Below are positions 56,113-64,000 of a stretch of DNA of 64,000 bases, piece by piece. Numbering within the stretch: the first letter of the stretch is position 1; every line of letters begins with the position of its first letter. A program made the position numbers and the translations under genes. Origin of the DNA: Fulvia fulva (Eukaryota; Ascomycota; Dothideomycetes; Mycosphaerellales; Mycosphaerellaceae); NCBI RefSeq assembly GCF_020509005.1, contig NC_063015.1:1488001-1552000 (forward strand). The letters are read 5' to 3'. The notes under the pieces were generated by a model. The model made no database searches and was not told where the DNA came from. It saw only the letters and a list, made by a program, of their open reading frames with translations.

Positions 56113-57518
56113 TCACTTCTTCCTACCGAGCATCCTGAACCGGACAGCGACCTTATGGTATGCATTCCTTCCCTTGCCAACAGCCTTGGCTGCCTTCATC
56201 TTCTGCTTCCAGGTGAGCTTGGTCTTGACGGAGCCGGCAGTGCTCTTCGCCTCGGTCGCCGTAGTCTTTGCCGAATCTGCAGCTGGTTTGGCGAGGTCGG
56301 CAGTAGACTTGTCTGCAGCCGCCGGCTTGTCTGGCACGGTGGTGGCCTTCTCAACGACTGCATCCTTTTTCTTGGCCACGACTTCTTCGGCAGCTTCTTT
56401 CTTCTCGTCCTTCTTCTCAACTACAGCATCTTTCTTCTCAACGACAACATCCTTTTCCTCAACGGTGACGTCCTTTTTCTCCACAGCAGGAGCATCCGCA
56501 ATGACGGGGACCGCGCCGACTCTCTCGACTGTAGGTGCTTTCGGTGGCTCAGGAGCCTCCGGCGCTTCGGGGGGCGTTGGTGGCCCAGCTGCGTCGTCAG
56601 CACCGTCAGACTGCCATGCTTCTGCTGGAGGTGGAGCCAGACACGGGACTGAGTGCTCGTGCGTGTGCTATTCACACGGGGGGCCTTTGCGTGGATCTGC
56701 CAAGTCACTCTTGTGCAGGGCAATGAGTGCTTCAGCAAAGTCAGTTGCGATATCTGGCTGCGCCAACATCAACGCTCGCATGCTGTCCGAAAGGCGGGCG
56801 TCTGATCCGGTCTGTTGCTCGCTCAATGCTCGGTATGCTGCGCTGGCCACCAGGAACCTGCGCATCGGATTCGGACCTTTGGTGTACTTGTAGATGTACT
56901 CCATTCGGTACGCTGGGGCGGTCAAGTTCTCGTGCTTATAATGGCCTCTCCAGAGATCCATGACTATGTGTCCATCAGTCCGCAGTGCCTGGAGTGAGTC
57001 TCGCTCAAGTAAGAGGAGAAATGGTAGTGGAGCTCACCTTCGTTCTGCAGTGGCTCGCATTGCGACTTTGTTGCCATTACGTAAAGACGCAGGTAGTGCT
57101 GAGATGAGTGAAAGTCGTGCGGTCCTGACAACTTGCGACCCGTCTGCCAGTGCTGGAAAAGTGCGAGTGCTGCAGGATCGTTCTCTGTCGCTGGCGGCTG
57201 CCGAGGGGAAGGCGTGGTGAGTGGAGAGTCGGATTCGCTGTCAAATGAGTGTGTTAGACCGTGTTCAGTCGTCTGCACAGCTGATCATGCACGTGAATGA
57301 TCGCTCACGTACCTGTTGCGGCGAGAGATGTTGCGTGAGATTGATCGTAGGTCGTTGTCAGAGCCGACTCTCAGGCTCGACTGCGACGCCGAGGGACTGA
57401 GTGCTGGTCGTGAGGCTGGAGGGACGTTCAAGGACATTCCACGGATATCTGAGATATCTCTGCTGTCGGAATGCTGCTGTGTATGCATGTGAGAGGGTGA
57501 AGGGAGGCAGACCGGCAT
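56113..57518 (-). CDS. fungal BTB-family-type protein without visible BTB domain, in-frame TAG before a Lys-rich tail
   Basis: Exons 57313-57518, 57038-57237, 56113-56963 (introns 75 and 74 nt; 419 codons in phase). The middle matches a common fungal C-terminal module of BTB/POZ proteins (HYLRLYVMATKSQCEPLQNE, VMDLWRGHYKHENLTAPAYR, EYIYKYTKGPNPMRRFLVAS). At 56668-56670 the frame hits TAG inside CE-stop-HTHEHSVPC, a Cys/His segment that relatives appear to keep. Beyond it the same frame continues for 185 codons with repeated EKKDVVVEKKD and a basic end (WKQKMKAAKAVGKGRNAY). A 51-nt intron could also skip the stop but has no clear branch site. Confidence 0.65.
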
Positions 57519-58155
57519 GTTGAAGAAAGAAGTGGTGAAACACTGTTGTTGTGGGCTCTTGGCTCGTTGAAGCAGCAACAACTTGCGAGTGCGCATCATC
57601 CACAGCTCAGGTCTAAGTGTGTTACATGTGGCAAGCACGACGAGCCGGGAACATGAAGGCTGTGCTCCTGGCTCTTTATGGCAAGGACATGGCGCAACCG
57701 CTGCAGTATTGCCCAAACACCTGGCTAGATACATGTACTGTAGCATGGAGGCACCGGATCCCTTCCTCTGCATCGGGATGTACATACTCCAGACGATGAC
57801 ACGGCTTTATGATCTGCGATCGATATGTAATCTTGATGTGAGTTCTTCTCACGAGGCAATCACCGGAGAGCTCATCCTCGGGTGAGACCTGTATGGGTTG
57901 GAGCCTCGAGCGGATGTTCCTGGGCTTTAGGGCGTGATGCTGGCATCGTGTTTTGCATTTGAAAGCGCGGACATTGATGGTTTGCTGCCAGATGTATTTC
58001 CGCGTTCTTGCCTCGTGAAGTCGGAGAAAGTAGAAGTCGCGTGTCGCGGCACACCTTCCTTCTGGACATCAGTCAGGGTGACATGGGCCACGAATTGGAC
58101 AACTTCCATTGCACGAACACATCCACTTCACGGCCTCTCATTCTACCCACGTACA
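57519..58155. promoter_or_regulatory. bidirectional intergenic region, no gene seen
   Basis: Between divergent starts of the BTB-type gene and the p24 gene. No convincing ORF or repeat. Confidence 0.35.
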
Positions 58156-58899
58156 ATGGCCGCCATGCTGGCATTAAAGCTGCTGTTCGCTTTCCTTCTC
58201 CCGTTGGTCTCCGCGCTCAAATTCGAGATCCAAGCACATCCAGGCCACGAATCCGCATCGAAAGAGCGCTGCATCAGGAACTTTGTCGCAAAGGATCAAC
58301 TGGTAGTCGTGACCGCGACTGTCAGTGGGAACAGAGGAGATGGACAGACATTGAACATGCACGTACGTATATGCCATGAGAAGCACGTGTCTAGCCGCGA
58401 CATGCTAGAACATGTGCGAGGCATAAGCAGCTAACACGTTTCCCTTCTCCAGATCAAGGATGCAGTCGGCAATGACTACGCACGCCCTCGCGATGTTGCC
58501 GGCGAAGCACGATACGCTTTCACATCCCACGCCGATAGCGCCTTCGACGTCTGCTTCGAGAACATCCTTACAGCCTCCCACAGCGTCCTGAGCCCGACCA
58601 AATCCGTGGAGCTCGACATCGATATCGGCGCAGATGCCAAGGACTGGTCGGCGATCCAAGCCTCCGAGAAGCTGAAGCCGGTCGAAGTTGAGCTCAAGCG
58701 CATGTCTGGCCTGGCCGCTGAGATCATTGACGAGCTGGACTTCTTGAGGAGCCGTGAGATGAAACTCAGAGATACCAACGAGAGCACGAACGAGCGTGTC
58801 AAGTGGTTCGCAATTGGCACTATGGGGTGTCTTGTGGGGTTGGGAGTGTGGCAGGTCGTGTACCTGCGGGCGTACTTCAGGAGCAAGCATTTGATCTAG
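58156..58899 (+). CDS. ERV25: p24 family cargo receptor, Erv25-like
   Basis: Type I membrane protein of COPII/COPI vesicles cycling between ER and Golgi. Exons 58156-58362 and 58453-58899 (90-nt intron, GTACGT...CTCCAG), 217 aa, family-typical. Signal peptide ([16 protein letters not shown]), GOLD domain ([19 protein letters not shown]...CFEN with the paired cysteines), coiled coil ([20 protein letters not shown]), one membrane span ([21 protein letters not shown]) and the short cytosolic tail [10 protein letters not shown], with aromatic and basic sorting residues as in Erv25. Confidence 0.94.
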
Positions 58900-60258
58900 A
58901 GCGTCTTTTGCGGGGGCAATGCTGGAGTAGAAGGCGGGACAAAAGGGTGGGATGAGGTATGTATGCATAGACGAATTCGAATGCTGCGAAACGATGTACT
59001 GCAAGACTCTCGAGAATCCTTCATCATGAACGTTTTTTGGCACACAACGGCTAACATCGCGTCGAACAATGCGTATGACTTCGATCAGCAAGCAGGTTCA
59101 AGCTTGAAAGCTCACCATGCATGCTGACTGAGCGCCGTGTGACCCAAACACGGCTGAATATTCTTGGTTGTGCCAAAGCGAAGGCACCAGGAGCCTCACT
59201 CTGCGCAAACAGAACACTGGTGGCAGGACCACATGCAATGTACAGCCTCAGATCAGGTGTACAGACAGATCAGCGGCTGCTGTACCTTCGGACTTTCTAA
59301 ACGTAGCCGTGAGACATCATGCCGACATCAGAAGAGACTCGCAACACCGAGGTTGGAGCTGCAATCAGATCGAGCCGCCATGTGAGAAGAACCGTCTAGC
59401 CCTCGATTTGTTGTTTGTTGTGTTGTTAGATGAATCGAAAGGCGGCACGGGATTGATGGCGCCCTGGTATGCAGACAAGATGTCCTGCAAAACGACATGG
59501 CTTTCAACTGTCACGAGCCCATCACGGGATATTTGTGGATCTTCATTCGGAGCGAGGGGCCAGACACAGGGTATGCACGCTGTATATCAGTGAGACATGG
59601 CTGGAAGATGCCGCCTGGCTGCACGATGAGAAAAGAGCCACAATGTTTCTGCAAGCACGGAAGGGAGGCGATCATGCGAAGACTTGCATGTGCACGCTTG
59701 GCTGTCACACCGACATTTGCTGCGCGTGCAGTCACCAGCCGGGCAGCGAAGCATCCGCTGGAGAAGGTCAACAAAAATAATAACGAGCTCGAGAGCGCAC
59801 TGTGTGGAGATTGCATAGTCCCTTTGTGGCCATCACAGGGTTCTGCATTGGCTTGGCGGGAAAAGACTGGCACGGTTCCGGGTCCGGACGCGGTACGGCT
59901 CACACCCGCAACGGCGAGCAAGATGACAACCACTCCAAGTAGTGCTATTCGCGGTATCTCAGTGGCAGGAATGTACCTCTTCGAGAGAGATCGCCTTGGA
60001 GAACCACTGGTATCCACATTTGATCATTCAATATGGCGAAACAATATTGGACCTTCACATTCTCCTACCTCCTGTGCCCAGCACTGACACAGATCCACTC
60101 ACAAGGAGAGCATCTCCCAGTATAAGTAACAGTGTCTCGCCCTCTCACTGCATCTCTCATCAGCATCATCAAGCAACTCCATCAACTCCAGACTCCCACA
60201 TTCATTTCAGCACTTCTGCCACACTCACTCTACCAACAAAACCCAACCAAAACTCAAA
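58900..60258. other. 1.36-kb intergenic region, no gene supported
   Basis: A minus-strand frame at 59511-60017 has one hydrophobic stretch but starts without ATG and lacks a partner exon. The last 150 bases are the hydrophobin promoter, with tataag near 60121. Confidence 0.4.
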
Positions 60259-60689
60259 ATGCAGTTCACCAGCTTCGCCATTCTCGCCATCTCGGCCGTC
60301 GCCTCTGCTCGTGTCACCCGCCGTGATGACAGCTCTGCCACTGGTGCCGACAAGGGTGGAACCTGCGCTGTGGGGAGCCAGGTAAGCTGAAGGATCGAGC
60401 TCTTTCCATCATCTGTCCTAGTAATTGACACCTCCCAGATCTCCTGCTGCACCACCAACAGCAGCGGCTCTGACATTCTCGGCAACGTCCTCGGTGGCAG
60501 CTGCCTCCTGGACAACGTCTCCCTCATCAGCTCGCTGAACAGCAACTGCCCAGCTGGCAACACCTTCTGTAAGCAACTCACAATCGGCCTTCACCAATAC
60601 TTGTACTGACCTCAACCTTCACAGGCTGCCCAAGCAACCAGGACGGTACCCTCAACATCAACGTCTCCTGCATCCCAGTCTCTGCTTAA
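60259..60689 (+). CDS. small hydrophobin, class I-like spacing
   Basis: Secreted surface-active wall protein. Exons 60259-60381, 60439-60568, 60625-60689 (introns 57 and 56 nt) give 105 aa. Signal peptide [17 protein letters not shown], a dibasic site TRRDD, then eight cysteines in the hydrophobin order C-CC-C-C-CC-C with spacings 7, 17, 14, 6 and 13. The fourth-to-fifth and sixth positions fall across the second splice (NTFCC). Loop lengths are shorter than most class I proteins, and they do not fit class II, so class is tentative. Tiny exons hide it from simple ORF searches. Confidence 0.88.
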
Positions 60690-61575
60690 GCCGCGCGATG
60701 CAGGACGACAGACAAGAACACCATAGTGTCAACGGCGCTGGCTCGTGAGGATTATTAGATCGGCAGCGATGGCGGCGGAGCCTATATGGAAGTTGCTTTG
60801 CTTTTCTTCTTTCTGTTTGTAGTAGTTGTTGGAGTCAGATAATGCCTAGAGCACCTAGCGAGTGTTGGCATTGATAATCAAGAAGAGCTAATTTTGCATT
60901 GTTATTGTCTTCTCAACCCGCATGTGACGCTTTCCTACCGTGTTAGCCAGACTGAGTTCTTTCCCCCAACCGCCTTTGGAGGCACAAGGGCTAGCGCAAT
61001 CTGAGTGATAATCCGCTGCTTTGCAGTTCCATAGTGGATGTTCTGGATGATCCTACATGGCTCCCTGGCAAGGCATACGGATATGCCGTCGAGTGCATGC
61101 CGCACTCCGTATTATCCGTTGTTGTTATGCTCAATTCAATGGCAGGTCGTCCCCTTGTCGTCCGCACTCCAGCATGAGTCGTTATCCCATCTCCAATCTC
61201 ATGGCCGCAATTGTACAGATTTCGCTGTTCTTCCACCAGTCTTCAGAACAGCATTGTGTGGACAGCTTCATCAGCTATGTCAGCGTGTTTGACGAAGACT
61301 TGTCTGTGTCAGGGATGCTCTTTCTTTGTCGGGAGCTAAGATTCTGCTGTCACGTGGCAGACCACCTCGGCATCCAGCCAATCCCCACGCTATGACCTTG
61401 CTTTCACATGCTGGACCGCAGTACAACGCGCACATGCTCAGGTCACCTGCTGCGCGCCGAGAGGCTTAAGGGATCCCGGTCCGGATTTCTGCCTATGTTC
61501 ACTTGTCCTTGTACGCACTCACTACGATCTGACATGCCTCAATAACACGACCTTGGCCGCACCGCTTCCGCCATC
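60690..61575. other. intergenic region, no gene seen
   Basis: 3' flank of the hydrophobin gene and promoter of the ABC transporter gene. No frame of note. Confidence 0.4.
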
Positions 61576-64000
61576 ATGGCGACCCAGTCTACCCTCCGAC
61601 AGCAGCCCGCTGATCGGTTCTCGCAGTGGTTCGATCACTTCTACGAGCGATTCGCCGCCCGTTATGCGAAGATCCAAGATCGAAGTCCGCTGGACAAGAG
61701 GACGAGCCAGCTCATCGGCGCGTTGGCCTTGTCCTTGGCCATCATAACGAGCGGCTATGGGGGCTGGCGATACTATAGTAGCAGGAAGCAAGAGCGAGAT
61801 CTGGGACATAGGTTATTGCGGCGAAACAGTGGTCTACGAGCGAAAGACGGGACGCGTACGTTGTACGTGCCGTACAAAGACACGACGAGCAAGGTCACAA
61901 TACATCCGATCAAAGCTACGACTTTCGATGCACATAGAAGGTTCTTCTTGAATCCCACCAGGCAGCGCAACTCAGGCAGAGAGTTGCCTCTCGGTGTTCC
62001 ACCTCCGAACATCAAGCCTGGCCTCAATGTCGCATTCGTGCATCAGTTTATGGCTATCATGCAGATCGCGGTACCCAGGCTAGGATCCAAGGAGTCCGGT
62101 CTCCTCACGACACATGCTTTCTTTCTATTGTTGAGGACATACCTTTCGCTAGTAGTCGCCAGACTCGACGGAGACATAGTACGCGATCTGGTGGCTGGAA
62201 AAGGCCGTGACTTCTTGCTAGGCCTGGCAAAATGGTTGTCCGTTGGTGTGATAGGCAGCTATACGAACTCCATGATCAAGTTCCTGCAAGCAAAGATCAG
62301 TATTGCATTCCGAACGCGACTCACGAGGTACATTCACGACCTATACTTGGGACCACACATGGCCTACTACAAGATGCACAGTCTGGACGGTGGTGTAGAG
62401 CACGGTGCGGATCAATTCATCTGCCGCGATCTGACACTGTTCTGTGACAACGCTGCGAATCTTTACTCAAGTCTGGGCAAGCCGCTCGTGGACTTGTTCA
62501 CTTTCAACTACCAGCTGTACCGTTCGCTTGGTCCGCTGGCATTGAGCGGTCTCCTAAGCACATACATCGGTACTGCAGTATTGTTGAAAAAGCTGAGTCC
62601 GCCATTCGCTAAGCTGAAGGCCGCAGAAGGTCGTAAGGAGGGAGACTTCAGATCTTTGCATGCTAGGCTCATCGCGAATGCTGAAGAAGTGGCATTCTAT
62701 GCTGGTGGTCCGACAGAACACGCTCTCCTCGATCAAGGCTTCAAAGAGTTGAGGAAATGGATGGAGGGCATTTACCGCGTGAAAGTGGGCTACAACATGC
62801 TCGAAGATTTCGTTCTGAAGTATACCTGGTCGGCACTAGGATACATTATCACCAGTCTTCCCGTCTTCCTGCCCGGTCTTGGATTGGCACCAGAACCGGT
62901 ATCGAAGTCAAAGACAGTCACATCGCCAGAACTCGCAGAAGTAGCAGAGTCGAACGACAGAGCTGGCTCACGAACCAAGCAATTCATTACAAACAAGCGC
63001 CTCATGCTGAACCTTGCAGATGCTGGCAGTCGCATGATGTACTCCATTAAAGACCTGTCCGAACTTGCGGGCCAGACCAGTAGAGTATTCATGCTTATCA
63101 GTACGCTACATCGCGTGCAGGCGAATGCATACCAGCTACCAAGGACCGTCTACCCCGAGCCTTACAACCTGACGGACGTGCAGGGCACTTGGCAGAAGGG
63201 CTTCGATGGTGTGAGACTAGAGAATGTGCCAGTCGTTGCTCCAGCACCATTCCCTATGGGCGGTGAGGAGCTCATCGAGAACCTTTCTTTCATTGTCGGG
63301 CCTGGTGATCACCTGCTCATTACTGGACCAAACGGTGCTGGCAAGTCTGCAGTCGCGAGGATTGTCGCAGGCTTGTGGCCGACCTACCGCGGACTGACAT
63401 CAAGGCCACGCAACAATGGCCAGGATGGCATCATGTTCCTGCCACAGAAGGTGTATCTTAGTCCTGGTACTCTACGGGATCAGGTCATCTACCCACATAC
63501 CGAGTTAGACATGCGAGAAGCAGGACGTCGCGAAAGTGAGCTGCAAGCGATGCTGGAGGAAGCGAAGCTGGGCTACATACCTGAGCGCGAGGGCGGTTGG
63601 GACACACGGAAGATGTGGCAGGATGTGCTCAGTGGTGGCGAGAAGCAAAGGATGGGCATCGCTCGTTTGCTGTACCACGAACCACGTTACGCTTTTATCG
63701 ACGAGGGCACGTCTGCTGTCAGCTCTGATGTCGAAGGCATCCTGTACGAGACGGCGAAGCGTAAGGGCATTACGCTCATCACGATATCGACCAGAGCCTC
63801 GCTAAAGCGATACCACTCTTATACGCTGACACTTGGTTTGGGCGAGGACGCGAATGAGTACGAGTTCTTGCGGATTGGTACCGCCAGCGAGAAGGACAGC
63901 GTTGAGAAAGAGATTCAGGAGCTGCGTGAGAAGCTGGCACAGGTCAATCAGTGGAAGCAGAGGAAGCAAGAAATCGAGCAAGAGCTAAGCAAAGTCTGGG
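61576..64000 (+). CDS. PXA1: peroxisomal fatty-acyl ABC half-transporter (Pxa1/ABCD family), 3' end beyond window
   Basis: Imports very-long-chain acyl-CoA into peroxisomes as a heterodimer with Pxa2. ATG at 61576 (MATQSTLRQQPADRFSQWF); the frame is open through base 64000, 808 codons, no intron seen. Membrane part: segments near 55-75 (LIGALALSLAIITSGYGG), with LLTTHAFFLLLRTYLSLVVARLDG, the ABCD EAA-like motif (NAEEVAFYAGGPTEHALLDQ). Nucleotide domain: Walker A GPNGAGKSAVA, signature LSGGEKQRMGIARLL, Walker B YAFIDEGTSAVS, and a coiled tail. All motifs intact. Alternative ABCD paralogue (Pxa2) is possible. Confidence 0.92.
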   Translation, partial: MATQSTLRQQPADRFSQWFDHFYERFAARYAKIQDRSPLDKRTSQLIGALALSLAIITSGYGGWRYYSSRKQERDLGHRLLRRNSGLRAKDGTRTLYVPYKDTTSKVTIHPIKATTFDAHRRFFLNPTRQRNSGRELPLGVPPPNIKPGLNVAFVHQFMAIMQIAVPRLGSKESGLLTTHAFFLLLRTYLSLVVARLDGDIVRDLVAGKGRDFLLGLAKWLSVGVIGSYTNSMIKFLQAKISIAFRTRLTRYIHDLYLGPHMAYYKMHSLDGGVEHGADQFICRDLTLFCDNAANLYSSLGKPLVDLFTFNYQLYRSLGPLALSGLLSTYIGTAVLLKKLSPPFAKLKAAEGRKEGDFRSLHARLIANAEEVAFYAGGPTEHALLDQGFKELRKWMEGIYRVKVGYNMLEDFVLKYTWSALGYIITSLPVFLPGLGLAPEPVSKSKTVTSPELAEVAESNDRAGSRTKQFITNKRLMLNLADAGSRMMYSIKDLSELAGQTSRVFMLISTLHRVQANAYQLPRTVYPEPYNLTDVQGTWQKGFDGVRLENVPVVAPAPFPMGGEELIENLSFIVGPGDHLLITGPNGAGKSAVARIVAGLWPTYRGLTSRPRNNGQDGIMFLPQKVYLSPGTLRDQVIYPHTELDMREAGRRESELQAMLEEAKLGYIPEREGGWDTRKMWQDVLSGGEKQRMGIARLLYHEPRYAFIDEGTSAVSSDVEGILYETAKRKGITLITISTRASLKRYHSYTLTLGLGEDANEYEFLRIGTASEKDSVEKEIQELREKLAQVNQWKQRKQEIEQELSKVW

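Noticed and set aside
7764..57518. UAG codon reassignment or general readthrough, suggested by in-frame TAGs in several genes
   Set aside because: Many intact genes here end in TAG (permease, RPS21, epsin, fungalysin, Erv25), so TAG is a normal stop.
59511..60017. 168-codon minus-strand ORF
   Set aside because: No ATG start, no partner exon, only one hydrophobic stretch; likely chance.
1..64000. tRNA, rRNA, CRISPR or secondary-metabolite cluster
   Set aside because: No tRNA-like B-box pair, rRNA or spaced repeats noticed by eye, and no PKS/NRPS/terpene genes; a covariance-model scan would be decisive for tRNAs.

Overview
The window is nuclear DNA of a filamentous ascomycete (Pezizomycotina). 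Genes are dense and on both strands, each with its own promoter. Almost all carry short introns (about 45-90 nt) with GT..AG ends and a CTRAY branch site. Recognisable products include ribosomal proteins eS21 and uL14, an epsin, a p24 protein, a TM9 protein, a hydrophobin, a Crh-type wall enzyme, a GH45 cellulase, fungalysin, an NCS1 permease and a peroxisomal ABC half-transporter. A dothideomycete (Mycosphaerellales-like) origin is a guess; the transposon decay pattern (CpA to TpA) fits it but does not prove it.

Layout. 1-2.6 kb: hydantoinase/oxoprolinase-DUF917 gene (minus, cut by the window edge), divergent from an NCS1 permease (3.0-5.0 kb). 5.1-7.4 kb: L-arabinitol dehydrogenase-like gene and an unknown gene. 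7.7-13.5 kb: a 4,991-bp Tad-like non-LTR retrotransposon inside a host gene, bounded by a 15-16 bp target-site duplication and riddled with CAG/CAA-to-TAG/TAA stops. 14-22 kb: NTF2-like protein, Crh-type GH16, RPS21, astacin-like protease with an in-frame stop, MARVEL protein. 22.8-27.4 kb: a 1,501-aa, largely disordered conserved fungal protein. 28.8-32.8 kb: cyclophilin (mitochondrial and cytosolic starts), epsin, RPL23. 33-37.7 kb: RING-like protein and fungalysin. 39-47 kb: small membrane protein, zinc-finger/ankyrin protein, TM9 protein, GH45 endoglucanase with a GC-AG intron. 47.4-47.7 kb: a 299-bp MITE. 47.7-54 kb: ketopantoate reductase-like, acetolactate decarboxylase-like, two adjacent divergent-sequence kinases. 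54.3-64 kb: SDHAF2/Sdh5, a BTB-family-like protein with an in-frame stop, Erv25, hydrophobin and Pxa1 (runs off the right edge).

Most genes are unrelated neighbours. The one plausible functional pair is the permease beside the hydantoinase. Secreted polymer-degrading or wall-associated products (Crh, astacin, fungalysin, GH45, hydrophobin) are frequent. Five genes carry a frameshift or internal stop: two frameshifts sit in homopolymers and could be assembly errors, while the two internal TAG stops are transitions of the same type that ruined the retrotransposon.
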